13,497 nucleotides of DNA from Bacteroidia bacterium (GCA_025996895.1 BNTW01000073.1:1-13497), one strand, 5' to 3'. Positions 1 to 8,538 are shown, numbered from the stretch's first letter. The notes: generated by a model from the sequence alone, not told the origin. Numbers and translations are program-made.

Positions 1-235
1 CGAAGCGGTAAAAATCTGGGTGGACGAAAACGCCGAACCCTCCCAATGGCTCAGAGGTCATGAATATCCGTATCAGTTGACTGTCAACGTTGATGGAATA
101 GCAAAAGGAGATTATCAATGGTCGGTAGCGATTGTGGATAAAACGAAGAATAACACGCCGGGCATTAAATTGGCGATAAAAGATAAAGAAATCGTGAATG
201 GTTGGACGGTGCTGGCACAAGTAACGGTCAAATAA
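1..235 (+). CDS. Partial C-terminus of a DUF4832-like secreted protein (5' end outside window)
   Basis: The reading frame is open from base 2 to a TAA at 233-235, giving about 77 residues with no start inside the window. The visible part looks like one beta-sandwich: a segment with WLRGHEYPYQLTVNVDG, then GDYQWSVAIVD, then PGIKLAIKDKE and a final GWTVLAQVTV strand. This order (a 'WLPG' turn, a 'G-Y-x-hydrophobic-D' strand, then 'P-x-I-x-L-A-I' and a last strand) is what I associate with the C-terminal domain of DUF4832 proteins and some GH42-like or other glycoside hydrolases of Bacteroidota. The family call is from memory of the pattern, not a search. It ends 21 bases before the GH78 lipoprotein gene and is probably in the same operon. 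The catalytic part, if any, lies to the left and cannot be judged. Confidence 0.5.
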   Translation, partial: EAVKIWVDENAEPSQWLRGHEYPYQLTVNVDGIAKGDYQWSVAIVDKTKNNTPGIKLAIKDKEIVNGWTVLAQVTVK

Positions 236-256
236 ATTTGAACAAATTTTATACGC

Positions 257-3055
257 ATGAAAATAAATAATTTATTAACAGGCTGTTTGCTTCTCACATT
301 GGGCTGTTTGCAAATGTCCTGTAGTGTCAAAGAAACTACGACGATTGCGGTTTCCGATTTAACCTGCGAATATTTAGTCAATCCGCTTGGGATAAATGCC
401 ATTCAGCCTCGCTTGGCATGGAAAATCGAACAAACCGACGATGCGAAACAGGGGCAGTTGCAAACCGCATTTCAAATCTTAGTTGCTTCATCGCCCGAAC
501 AATTGGTAGCCGACAACGGCGACCTTTGGGATAGCGGAAAGACAAAATCCAATCAATCTATTCAGGTGGTTTACAACGGCAAAACCTTGGAAAGCATGCA
601 ACAATGCTGGTGGAAAGTCAGAATTTGGAACAATCACGGCGAAGTAACAGCTTGGAGCAAACCTGCCCGTTGGGGAATGGGTATCTTGCAAACCTCCGGT
701 TGGCAAGCCAAATGGATTGGCGACCAACCCGACAAAGCTTTACAGGAATACATTTCTTACATTCAAACGCATTACAACAAACCGGATTTTGACATAAAAC
801 GTTGGGAAAATCCGCCTTATACTCCTTCACCCTTGCTTCGCAAATCGTTTAATACGTCGAACCCTGTAAAACAGGCGTTCTTGTACGTTTCTGCGCTTGG
901 TTATTACGAAATGTGGCTCAATGGTCAACGCATCGGCGACCAATTGCAGGCATCGGAATGGACGAATTATTTCAGGGAAGTGCAATACCAAACGTTCGAC
1001 CTTACCGATAAAGTTCAGCAAGGCGAGAATGTACTGGCAGCCACGCTTGCCGATGGTTGGTGTTTGGGACGACTGAGCGGAATCAAATTTAATCATAATT
1101 TTCCGCATCGCGGATTTTATGCTTCAGACCGCCGGCTGATTGCCCAATTGGTGGTGGAATATACCGATGGCTCTATCCAAATTACGGCTACAGACGGCTC
1201 TTGGAAAATCAATACAGATGGATATATCCGCATGGCTGACAATTTTGCCGGAGAAACCATTGATGCAAGAAAAATCATTCCCGAATGGAATACACCCGGT
1301 TTCGACGATTCGGCTTGGAAAAATGTATATGAAGATAATGAAGTCAAACGAAACCTTGTCGCCCAAAAAAACGAACCGATACAAGTACACCAAGAATTAA
1401 AACCGGTAAAAATCAGTCCTTGGAAAGATAAATACATTGTCGATTTCGGACAAAATATTGCCGGACATTGCGCTTTGAAAATCAAAGGAAAAGCAGGGGA
1501 CGTGATTGTTTTGCGCCACGGCGAATGGCTCAACGAAGACGGCAGTCTCCATACCGCCAATCTTCTACAAGCCAAAGCGACCGATACTTTTGTCCTTTCC
1601 GGCGGCGACGACTATTTCGACCCTTCGTTTACCTATCATGGGTTTCAATATGTTGAAATTTCCGGCTTGAACAAGGAACTGACCACCGATATGATTACAG
1701 CAAAAGCGGTTTCGTCCAATCCTGAAATTGTCGGAACATTTGAATGTTCCAACCCCAAACTCAACCAATTGTACAAAAATATCTTTTGGACACAACGCAA
1801 CAATATGTTCAGCGTATTGCACGACTGTCCATCGCGTGATGAGCGTTCCGCAGCATCAGGGGATATTATGACTTTCTGTCAAAGCAGTATGTTTAATATG
1901 AATATGGCGGGATTTTACACCAAGTATTCATTTGACATGAACGAAAGCGCATTTAACGGACAGTTTTTTTCAATGATTCCATCGCTGTATGACGAAAATA
2001 TCTGGAAAGCCTGGGTAGGTGCTCCCGGATGGGCGGAAGCCGGATTTGTGATTCCTTGGCGGATGTATGAAAATTACGCCGACACACGCGCCATGCAACT
2101 CCTATACAATAGAATGAAGCAACATATTGATGTCACACTGAAGGAAAATCCCGAAATGATTTGGAAGGTGCGCCACAATCACAATGGCGATTGGCTCAAT
2201 GCCAATACCATTGCAAATCCGCCCGACACCGATTACGACACCCAACACGGCAGTACGCCGGACGATGTTTTTTCTACCGCTTTTTTTGCCTATTCCACCG
2301 GTTTGCTGACCAATATTGCCACTACGCTTGGTAACAAGGAAGATGCCGCGCATTATGGCGAATTGGCAAATAAAATCAAAGATGTATTTATTCGTTCTTA
2401 TATTAAGGACGATGGAACAATAGAAGGCAATACGCAAGGAACTTATTCTCTGGCGCTCAATTTTGGACTTGTACCGGAAAATCTTCGCGAAAAGGCTTTC
2501 AACCATCTTGTCGAATGTATCGAAGAGTATGATTACCGGCTTTCGACAGGTTTTATCACAACGCCGATGATGATGGAAGAATTGGTTAAATACGGACGTA
2601 CCGACATTGCCTATCGTCTGCTCGAATCGGAACGATTCCCCTCGTGGCTTTATCCAATCAAAAATGGAGCGACCACGATATGGGAACGTTGGGATGCTTG
2701 GGTAGCCGGACGCGGATTCCAAGATATGTATATGAATTCGTTTGACCACGTGGCTTTCGGCGCCGTAGGTGAATGGATGTACCGCCATATTCTCGGCATC
2801 AATCCCGACATCGACCATCCGGGATACGAACAGTTTACGATTCAACCCCGTCCAGGAGGTTCGCTGACTTGGGCAAAAGGTTCCTATAATTCCATCAAAG
2901 GAGAGATAGCCTCTTCATGGAAAATAGACAATGGAACATTTTTTTTGGATGTGGAAATTCCGGCTAACACAACCGCTACCATCGTAACACCTTTCGACAA
3001 TAAAACCCACAAAGTAGGTTCGGGAAAACATCATTTCAGTGTAAAATATGAATAA
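257..3055 (+). CDS. GH78 family alpha-L-rhamnosidase-like lipoprotein with altered active site
   Basis: 932 residues. The N-terminus (MKINNLLTGCLLLTLG...) is a lipoprotein-type signal with Cys22 after LQMS as the likely anchored residue (Cys17 is an alternative), so the protein should sit on a membrane facing the periplasm or surface. Domains: fibronectin-III-like N-terminal domain about 30-150, Bac_rhamnosid_N beta domain about 190-355, a second beta domain with VDFGQN about 370-490, the six-hairpin catalytic barrel about 500-840, and the C-terminal beta domain to 932. Catalytic landmarks of GH78 are present: D523, R527 and the proposed general acid E529 in DCPSRDER, D536, the proposed general base E810 in TIWERWD, and H831, 21 residues after E810 as in the Streptomyces avermitilis enzyme SaRha78A. 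The usual GW after DER is instead AA (A532-A533), so a sugar-contacting Trp is missing. It may therefore act on an unusual 6-deoxyhexose or modified rhamnose, or have reduced activity. The fold assignment is firm and the substrate is inferred. Confidence 0.93.
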   Translation: MKINNLLTGCLLLTLGCLQMSCSVKETTTIAVSDLTCEYLVNPLGINAIQPRLAWKIEQTDDAKQGQLQTAFQILVASSPEQLVADNGDLWDSGKTKSNQSIQVVYNGKTLESMQQCWWKVRIWNNHGEVTAWSKPARWGMGILQTSGWQAKWIGDQPDKALQEYISYIQTHYNKPDFDIKRWENPPYTPSPLLRKSFNTSNPVKQAFLYVSALGYYEMWLNGQRIGDQLQASEWTNYFREVQYQTFDLTDKVQQGENVLAATLADGWCLGRLSGIKFNHNFPHRGFYASDRRLIAQLVVEYTDGSIQITATDGSWKINTDGYIRMADNFAGETIDARKIIPEWNTPGFDDSAWKNVYEDNEVKRNLVAQKNEPIQVHQELKPVKISPWKDKYIVDFGQNIAGHCALKIKGKAGDVIVLRHGEWLNEDGSLHTANLLQAKATDTFVLSGGDDYFDPSFTYHGFQYVEISGLNKELTTDMITAKAVSSNPEIVGTFECSNPKLNQLYKNIFWTQRNNMFSVLHDCPSRDERSAASGDIMTFCQSSMFNMNMAGFYTKYSFDMNESAFNGQFFSMIPSLYDENIWKAWVGAPGWAEAGFVIPWRMYENYADTRAMQLLYNRMKQHIDVTLKENPEMIWKVRHNHNGDWLNANTIANPPDTDYDTQHGSTPDDVFSTAFFAYSTGLLTNIATTLGNKEDAAHYGELANKIKDVFIRSYIKDDGTIEGNTQGTYSLALNFGLVPENLREKAFNHLVECIEEYDYRLSTGFITTPMMMEELVKYGRTDIAYRLLESERFPSWLYPIKNGATTIWERWDAWVAGRGFQDMYMNSFDHVAFGAVGEWMYRHILGINPDIDHPGYEQFTIQPRPGGSLTWAKGSYNSIKGEIASSWKIDNGTFFLDVEIPANTTATIVTPFDNKTHKVGSGKHHFSVKYE

Positions 3056-3059
3056 AGCA

Positions 3060-3944
3060 ATGGACAGAAGAAAATTTATTTCAACAACCGTAAAAGGTTC
3101 AGCCCTGATGTTGGCGGCTACGAGCGGTTTGACTGCTTTTGCCAATGAGCAGACGGTTTCTATGCCACAGTTTATTGTGTCGTCGAACAACGGAACAATA
3201 ACGGAAGAGTTTCGCAGCATTAAAAACGGATGGACACCATCGCTTTGGGGAAACGATTATACGATGAGTTTCCGCCCAAGGGAAGCTTTGGTCGAATTTC
3301 TGAATAAATGCAAAAAACACAAAATCAGAGTCGGATTGTCTTCGTGGTTTCTTCAGCACGGCACCGGGCAAAATGCTATTTTTATGGAAGAAGACGGGCT
3401 GTATCGCGCATGGGATGAGACTTTGGCATTTCTTGATAGCCGGCATTTATTGGATGATATTCTCTATGTGGATGTCTTAAACGAATATCCCAACAATCAT
3501 GGCTACAATTTTGCAGCGCTTGATTACCACGTTTGGTTTCACCATAAAGGAGGTATCCCCGGATTGGATGATTTAGCAAGTGTAAATCAAGGTAATATAG
3601 ATTATCGCATGACTATGAAAAACCTGCAATCGTATTGGACTGAAAATAAAAAGGCTTTGACGGAATGGATGAACGGTAAAATGAAAGACATTTCGCAGAC
3701 TGCTCAAAAACGAGGTATTGTCTGCGGCAATACCGAAGGATGGGGACCTATTTTCTGGTTCGACCATCCCGAACTTGACTGGTCGTGGGTGAAAGAATCG
3801 GCTGAAACGTGTATTGATTTATTGCAAGCCTATCCGAATTATAAATTCATCTGTACTTCCAATTTTACACATCCTCATTTTAAAGGATTATGGGCGGATG
3901 TGAAATGGCATAAAAATATCACTAATAAAATAAATGTAATATGA
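3060..3944 (+). CDS. Tat-exported cellulase-like (PF12876-type) TIM-barrel protein, shortened N-terminus
   Basis: 294 residues from the ATG at 3060, which puts a twin-arginine signal (DRRKFI, then a hydrophobic stretch ending near AFAN) at the very start. An ATG at 3048 that overlaps the GH78 stop would add four residues. The mature part resembles 'cellulase-like' clan GH-A proteins: FRPREALVEFL, then RVGLSSWF, then a strand ending DVLNEYP with E142 in the acid/base position, CGNTEGWGPIFW with E226, and a C-terminus TSNFTHPHFKGLWADVKWHK. Proteins of this type, as I remember them, are around 400 residues and begin with a barrel strand of the kind HFEDFDxVxDxLxxRGxNAVRID. That part is absent here, so about 100 residues between the signal and residue 55 seem to be missing. 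The activity is unknown and a barrel lacking its first strands may be inactive. The stop overlaps the GH43 start by four bases (ATGA), so translation is probably coupled. Confidence 0.65.
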   Translation: MDRRKFISTTVKGSALMLAATSGLTAFANEQTVSMPQFIVSSNNGTITEEFRSIKNGWTPSLWGNDYTMSFRPREALVEFLNKCKKHKIRVGLSSWFLQHGTGQNAIFMEEDGLYRAWDETLAFLDSRHLLDDILYVDVLNEYPNNHGYNFAALDYHVWFHHKGGIPGLDDLASVNQGNIDYRMTMKNLQSYWTENKKALTEWMNGKMKDISQTAQKRGIVCGNTEGWGPIFWFDHPELDWSWVKESAETCIDLLQAYPNYKFICTSNFTHPHFKGLWADVKWHKNITNKINVI

Positions 3945-5299
3945 AAAATAAAATTCTGTATCTATCATTCTTTTTATTTGCCGCTTTGACGGCAAATGCT
4001 CAAAATCCGATCGTGCCACCGGGAATGTATATGGCAGACCCATCGGCACATGTTTGGAAAGACGGGAAAATTTATGTTTATGGTTCGCGCGATGAAAATC
4101 CGGATTATTACTGCTCATCGGATTTCGATGTGTTATCATCTTCGGATATGAAACATTGGGAAATTACCCGCGATGTTTTTGCTTCGAAAGGGAAAAACGA
4201 CCAGGTTCCTTTTTCCGATGATTGGCTGTATGCCCCTGATTGCCAGTATAAAAATGGACTGTACTATTTGTATTTTCCATTGGCTGATTGGGGAGAAGGT
4301 GTCGCAACCTCCCAATCGCCTAAAGGTCCTTTTACAAACGGGAAACAAATTAATTTGGGCGACAAAACAATGATTGACCCCTGTGTTTTTATCGACGATG
4401 ATGGGCAAGCCTATTATATCTGGGGGCAGTTTTCCGCTAAAATGGCAAAACTGAAACCGAACATGACGGAAATAGACCCCGCGACCATTCATGATGGTGT
4501 GGTAACGGAAAAAGAGCATTTCTTTCACGAAGGCGGTTACATCATTAAGCGGAACGGCATCTACTATTTTATTTATGCCGACATCAGCCGGTCGAACCGT
4601 CCTTCCAGTCTGGGATATGCCACCAGCGACAATCCTTTTGGACCTTACAAATATCGCGGCGTTATCATCGACGATGACCATTGCGACCCTTCCAACTGGA
4701 CCAATCATGGCTCTATCGTGGAATTTAAGGGACAATGGTACATTTTTTATCATCGCTCGACGCACAATAGTTTTTCCATGCGTAAAGTCTGCGTAGAACC
4801 GATTCATTTTAATCCCGACGGCAGCATTCAGGAAGTGGAAATGACTACACAGGGAGCGGGAGGTCCCATGGATGCCCTGCTGAAAATGGATGCCGAAAGA
4901 GCCTGCCTGCTGTACGGAAATACCTATATCCAAGCAATAGCCCCGGATAACGAAGCCCTGGTAAATATCCGAAAAGACGATAAAGCGGCTTATAAATACA
5001 TTGATTTCAGTGCCGGTGTGGACAGCATAGTCATACAAGTCATTCCGGGAGAAAAGAACGGTTCAATCAGCTTGCAATTGGATCAACCCTGGACACCCGC
5101 TGTGGCAAAGATTGATATCCCTGCGAAAACAGATTCCAATAAACCGGTTATCATTCGCCAAAAAATTGAACGCATTACCGGCATTCATGCCCTTTGGTTG
5201 AGCTTTGACGGACCCGGAGCGAATAAAACAGGCACAAGAGTCAATTATGACGGCAATGAAAATGAATTGTTTCAGTTGGACTGGTTTCAGTTTAAATAA
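3941..5299 (+). CDS. GH43 family five-bladed propeller glycosidase with C-terminal CBM6-like domain
   Basis: 452 residues with a Sec signal peptide ending LTANAQ. The propeller, about 25-315, carries the three GH43 acids: the base D33 in MYMADPSAHVW at the start of blade 1, the pKa-modulating D146 in MIDPCVFIDDDG, and the acid E197 in FFHEGGYIIKRNG. The NHGSIVEFKGQWYIFYHR strand holds the conserved histidine of the cavity. The remaining residues, about 320-452, contain YIDFSAG, LDQPWTP and a final LDWFQF strand, typical of a CBM6-like beta-sandwich. GH43 enzymes with this architecture usually release arabinofuranose or xylose from side chains, and the two GH78 neighbours suggest a rhamnose- and pentose-decorated glycan. 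The specific substrate cannot be read from sequence. The start ATG overlaps the previous stop. The signal peptide is very similar, also in DNA, to that of the second GH78 gene. Confidence 0.9.
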   Translation: MKNKILYLSFFLFAALTANAQNPIVPPGMYMADPSAHVWKDGKIYVYGSRDENPDYYCSSDFDVLSSSDMKHWEITRDVFASKGKNDQVPFSDDWLYAPDCQYKNGLYYLYFPLADWGEGVATSQSPKGPFTNGKQINLGDKTMIDPCVFIDDDGQAYYIWGQFSAKMAKLKPNMTEIDPATIHDGVVTEKEHFFHEGGYIIKRNGIYYFIYADISRSNRPSSLGYATSDNPFGPYKYRGVIIDDDHCDPSNWTNHGSIVEFKGQWYIFYHRSTHNSFSMRKVCVEPIHFNPDGSIQEVEMTTQGAGGPMDALLKMDAERACLLYGNTYIQAIAPDNEALVNIRKDDKAAYKYIDFSAGVDSIVIQVIPGEKNGSISLQLDQPWTPAVAKIDIPAKTDSNKPVIIRQKIERITGIHALWLSFDGPGANKTGTRVNYDGNENELFQLDWFQFK

Positions 5300-5337
5300 T
5301 TATTAAAAAATTCATCCATAAATAAAATAAAAAGAAT

Positions 5338-6222
5338 ATGATTAAGTATGTAGCACCCGCATTGACAGCTTTGCACAATGCAAATGAAATTGACATCGAA
5401 TCCTGCACCCGGTTGTATGATTCATTAGTAGTAAACGGTTTGGACGGCATCGCTGTTTTCGGAACATCCGGAGAATTTCCGCATCTTTCGCTGCCGGAAA
5501 AGAAAAAACTGATTAAAGCCGCCGCCCCGCACATCAAAGGGAAAGCGGAATACATTGTAGGAACAGGCAGTATGGATATCAAGGAAACCATCGACCTTTC
5601 CAATTTCGCTTTCGAAAACGGAGCGGACGCCGTGATTATCGTTGGTCCCTATTATTACGGATTAAGCGATGACAGTATCTTCGACTGGTTTTCAAAAGCC
5701 GCCAGCGAAATAAAAGGCAATATTTACCTGTACAATTTCCCGGACAGGACAAGTTATTCAATCAAACCGCAAACCGTTTTGGCGCTTGCCCGCAAACACC
5801 AAAATATCATTGGCATAAAAGACACGATACCCGATATGGGCAATACGGTCAATATCATCAAAGCGGTTAAACCGGAATTTCCCGATTTCTCCGTATTCTG
5901 CGCTTACGATAACAATTTCGCCTACACCGTATTATCGGGCGGAAACGGCTGTGTCGGTATATTGCCGAATATCGCGCCGAAACTGTTTTCCAACTGGGCG
6001 AAAGCCGCGCGTGAAAAAGACCTCGATGCCATTGCCGCCATACAGAAAAAGGTAGATCGTCTGATGGATATTTTGTGGATTCACTCGCCTTTCTTAGCCA
6101 CAACAAAAGCGGTATTGGTTGATCGCGGAATTTTTGCCAAAGACGTGATGACTTTCCCGTTTGTGTCTTTCCCGGATGCAAAAAGGCAGGAACTGAGAGA
6201 ATTTATGAAAGAGTTTGAGTGA
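5338..6222 (+). CDS. DHDPS/NAL/KDG-aldolase family pyruvate-type lyase
   Basis: 294 residues, the usual length for this class I aldolase family, with no signal peptide, so cytoplasmic. Family landmarks: GTSGE at about 42-46, the PYYYG loop at 104-108, YNFPDRT with catalytic Tyr132 and Arg137, and GIKDT with Schiff-base Lys161, the same number as the lysine of E. coli DapA. The region after the lysine (FCAYDNNFAYTVLSGGNGCVGI) holds the glycine-rich conserved turn. Members cleave or form 2-keto acids by way of a pyruvate Schiff base. The context of glycosidases, a dehydrogenase and a transporter argues for cleavage of a 2-keto-3-deoxy sugar acid to pyruvate plus an aldehyde (L-lactaldehyde, if the acid comes from rhamnose) and not for lysine synthesis. 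Arg137 is shared with true DapA, so I keep the substrate open. A 38-base A/T-rich spacer separates it from the GH43 gene. Confidence 0.88.
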   Translation: MIKYVAPALTALHNANEIDIESCTRLYDSLVVNGLDGIAVFGTSGEFPHLSLPEKKKLIKAAAPHIKGKAEYIVGTGSMDIKETIDLSNFAFENGADAVIIVGPYYYGLSDDSIFDWFSKAASEIKGNIYLYNFPDRTSYSIKPQTVLALARKHQNIIGIKDTIPDMGNTVNIIKAVKPEFPDFSVFCAYDNNFAYTVLSGGNGCVGILPNIAPKLFSNWAKAAREKDLDAIAAIQKKVDRLMDILWIHSPFLATTKAVLVDRGIFAKDVMTFPFVSFPDAKRQELREFMKEFE

Positions 6223-6250
6223 GAATTACGAGTTAAAAATTACGAATTAC
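6223..6250 (+). repeat. Four tandem heptamers in spacer before hydroxyacid dehydrogenase
   Basis: Immediately after the aldolase stop come four 7-base units in register: GAATTAC, GAGTTAA, AAATTAC, GAATTAC. They are followed by GAAAAGG and the ATG at 6259, and the AAGGA there can serve as a Shine-Dalgarno-like site. The consensus is roughly GARTTAM. A related array lies at 9353-9394, with GAGTTAA as the shared exact unit. Such heptamer runs are familiar in Bacteroidota spacers but their role is not known to me. Confidence 0.85.
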
Positions 6251-6258
6251 GAAAAGGA

Positions 6259-7227
6259 ATGAAGAAGATTGTAATTATTGATAGCAATTTGGGGGCTATT
6301 GACCTTGAACGGGGTATCGCCGAACAATACGGTTTCAGTATTGAGTTTCCCAAACAGTGCAAGACAGAGGAAGATGTTATTTCCGTTGTGAAAGATGCCG
6401 ATGCCATTGTGGTACAATATGCGCCCGTTACCCGAAAAGTGTTGGATGCGGCGCCTAACGTTAAAGTCGTCAGCGAATATGGCGTAGGCGTTGACAGTAT
6501 TGATATTGCGGCTTGTACGGAACGCGGCATTGCCGTTTGCAACGTGCCCGACTATTCGTATCAGGAGGTTTCCGATCAAGCCATAGCTCTTACACTGGCT
6601 TTGGACAGAGGCGTCGTTGTGTTGGATAAAGAAATTCGCAAAGGCAATTACGGTCTTTCGGCAGTGAAACCCTTGCACCGGATTGCCGGAAGGGTGTTCG
6701 GCGTTGTCGGTTTGGGACGCATTGCCCGCGCCGCCGCTCAAAAAGCCCGCGGCATTGGTTATCAGGTGATTGGTACGGATATCGCTTTTGAACCCGGCGC
6801 CATTACCGACGACGGAATCCCCGTAGTCTCTTTCGATGAATTGCTGGCTCAAAGCGACATTGTTTCGTTGCACGTGCCACTCATGGCAGGAACGAAACAT
6901 TTGATTAATGCCGCCGCTCTGTCGAAGATGAAACCGGACGCCGTTCTGATTAATACCGCCCGGGGAGGAGTCGTGGATACGGAGACATTGGTCGAAGCGT
7001 TGAAGAACAGGCAAATCAGAGGTGCTGGCTTGGATGTTTTTGAAACCGAGCCTCTACCGAAAGACCATCCTTTAACCGCGTTAGACAATGTGGTCTTGAC
7101 ACCCCATGCAGGCTATTACTCGGAAGAGTCTCTTTATGAGTTGAAAACCCGTCCGGTAGAAAATGCCGCAGAAGTTTTGGCAGGCAGGGCCCCCCGGAAT
7201 ATACTCAATCCGCAAGTGTTAACTTAA
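6259..7227 (+). CDS. D-isomer-specific 2-hydroxyacid dehydrogenase (CtBP/PGDH-like)
   Basis: 322 residues, full length for the family and without a signal peptide. The N- and C-terminal parts form the catalytic domain and the middle an NAD-binding Rossmann domain with VVGLGRIA (a GxGxxA form of the usual GxGxxG). The catalytic triad is complete: R235 in NTARGGVVD, E264 in FETEPLP and H283 in TPHAGYY. The segment with SEYGVGVDSIDIAA and VPDYSYQEVSDQA is typical of members annotated as phosphoglycerate dehydrogenase-like or 'C-terminal binding protein' enzymes. It lacks the C-terminal ACT regulatory domain of many PGDHs. The reaction class is NAD(P)-linked interconversion of a 2-hydroxyacid and a 2-keto acid. 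Next to the aldolase it probably reduces or oxidises a sugar-acid intermediate or the 2-keto product. The substrate is inferred from context only. Confidence 0.9.
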   Translation: MKKIVIIDSNLGAIDLERGIAEQYGFSIEFPKQCKTEEDVISVVKDADAIVVQYAPVTRKVLDAAPNVKVVSEYGVGVDSIDIAACTERGIAVCNVPDYSYQEVSDQAIALTLALDRGVVVLDKEIRKGNYGLSAVKPLHRIAGRVFGVVGLGRIARAAAQKARGIGYQVIGTDIAFEPGAITDDGIPVVSFDELLAQSDIVSLHVPLMAGTKHLINAAALSKMKPDAVLINTARGGVVDTETLVEALKNRQIRGAGLDVFETEPLPKDHPLTALDNVVLTPHAGYYSEESLYELKTRPVENAAEVLAGRAPRNILNPQVLT

Positions 7228-7244
7228 AATAAAAGAAAAACACC

Positions 7245-8525
7245 ATGAAAAAGAACACCTCCCCTTGGAAAAACACACTGGTTGCCTCCATGACCAGTTA
7301 CATCAACGCCGGAGCTATCGTTGCCGGTGCGGCAAGTCTTTCCCTCTGGGAAAAATACCTCGGCATGGATGCCGGTATGATTGGCTTGCTCGCGGCATTC
7401 AGCGCCAATGCAGGAGCCGCAGCCATCGGAGCCATCATCGGCGGACGTTTATGCGATAAATACGGACGCAAACAGGTCTATGTTCATAACCTGCTCGTCT
7501 ATGTTATCGGTACGCTTTTAATCGTGTTCGCCCATAATTTCGCCTTGCTTTTTGCAGGATACATTGTGGTCGGATTGGCGGTCGGAGCAGACATCGTTTC
7601 CTCATGGACAATCATTGCGGAAAATGCACCGGCAAAAGACCGGGCGCGTCATTGCGGCTCGGCGCAAATTGCCTGGGCATTGGGACCCGTAATTGTCTAT
7701 GCCCTGTCCATTGCGTTGACACCCCTCGAATCGGTCGGAGACGGCGTATTGGGCAGCCGTTTGATTTTTGCCCACCTGGCTGTTATCGCCTTTGTCATCT
7801 GGTTGATACGTCGCAATATGCCGGAATCCGAAACCTGGTTGAAAGAAAAAGAATTACTGGCTTCCGGAGCCATCGAAAAACCCAAAATGAAAGACCTTTT
7901 CCAGGGTGTTAACCTGAAAGGCATGTTGCTGCTAATCGGCGTTTATACGGTTTGGCTGCTTCCTGCAGGGACGATGGGATTTTTCATGCCCTATATCTTT
8001 GAGAATCTCGGCGGTATCGGACATACCGGCTCGACCGTTCTCAGCATGATTATCTTCGGTGTATCCATACCGGCAACTTATTTTATCTTTATGAGTCTGG
8101 GCGATAAATACAACCGGCGCACTATCTATTGCATCACTTCCTGTGTATTTATTGCGGCTTGGCTGGGCTTCTTTTTACCTCCTGCCCACATAACAATGGC
8201 GGTTTTGGGCGTGATGGTGGTGTTTATGGGCATAAACAACGGCAGCGGACAGCAGGCATTTTACCAACTCTGGTCAGGTGAGATTTTCCCTGCTCGCTAC
8301 CGGGGTTCCGCACAAGGCATCCTGTTTTTTATCGCTCGCGGATTACTGACCGTCTGGTGTTATTTCCTGCCGGTTATCATGAAATACAATTTTAAGATAG
8401 CTGTCGGGCTGTTGGTTTCGTTTACGGTTGTCAGTATGCTGGTCGGCACTCTGTTTGCCCCGAAAACCCAAGGGAAAACGCTGGAAGAAATTACGAAGGA
8501 ACGCTACGGCGAAGATTTTTCATAA
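7245..8525 (+). CDS. MFS transporter, sugar-porter-like, probable sugar or sugar-acid importer
   Basis: 426 residues, with hydrophobic segments consistent with 12 transmembrane helices in two halves of six. The MFS signature between helices 2 and 3 is clear: GGRLCDKYGRK at 66-76. A second, weaker copy, GDKYNRR, follows helix 8. After helix 6 comes RRNMPESETWL, which resembles the PESPRWL motif of sugar porters and related metabolite:H+ symporters, and then a charged central cytoplasmic loop of about 30 residues. It lies in the inner membrane, between two dehydrogenase genes, 17 bases after the hydroxyacid dehydrogenase stop. This position suggests that it brings in the substrate of the neighbouring catabolic enzymes. 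The cargo could be a neutral sugar or a sugar acid and the sequence does not decide. Confidence 0.9.
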   Translation: MKKNTSPWKNTLVASMTSYINAGAIVAGAASLSLWEKYLGMDAGMIGLLAAFSANAGAAAIGAIIGGRLCDKYGRKQVYVHNLLVYVIGTLLIVFAHNFALLFAGYIVVGLAVGADIVSSWTIIAENAPAKDRARHCGSAQIAWALGPVIVYALSIALTPLESVGDGVLGSRLIFAHLAVIAFVIWLIRRNMPESETWLKEKELLASGAIEKPKMKDLFQGVNLKGMLLLIGVYTVWLLPAGTMGFFMPYIFENLGGIGHTGSTVLSMIIFGVSIPATYFIFMSLGDKYNRRTIYCITSCVFIAAWLGFFLPPAHITMAVLGVMVVFMGINNGSGQQAFYQLWSGEIFPARYRGSAQGILFFIARGLLTVWCYFLPVIMKYNFKIAVGLLVSFTVVSMLVGTLFAPKTQGKTLEEITKERYGEDFS

Positions 8526-8538
8526 CAATTATTAATTG
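8526..8538. repeat. Short perfect inverted repeat in MFS-SDR spacer
   Basis: CAATTA-T-TAATTG, six bases on each arm around a single T, starts directly after the MFS stop. It could be an operator half-site pair or chance in A/T-rich DNA. It is too A/T-rich and lacks the T-run expected of a strong intrinsic terminator, so transcription probably continues into the SDR gene. Confidence 0.35.

Noticed and set aside
2102..2845. Long minus-strand open frame (247 residues) inside the first GH78 gene
   Set aside because: It is antisense to the conserved catalytic barrel, has no family pattern and no start context, and similar antisense frames occur inside the other genes.
4136..5038. Minus-strand open frame of 300 residues opposite the GH43 gene
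   Set aside because: It mirrors the GH43 codons, and the + strand protein has all catalytic motifs of its family, so this is a shadow.
5338..6222. Aldolase as true DapA of lysine synthesis (Tyr132, Arg137, Lys161 resemble E. coli DapA)
   Set aside because: The glycosidase, transporter and dehydrogenase context and the divergent sequence after Lys161 favour a catabolic 2-keto acid aldolase, though DapA is not strictly excluded.
6259..7227. Serine-pathway phosphoglycerate dehydrogenase (SerA)
   Set aside because: No ACT domain, no serine gene nearby, and the catabolic operon context argues against it.
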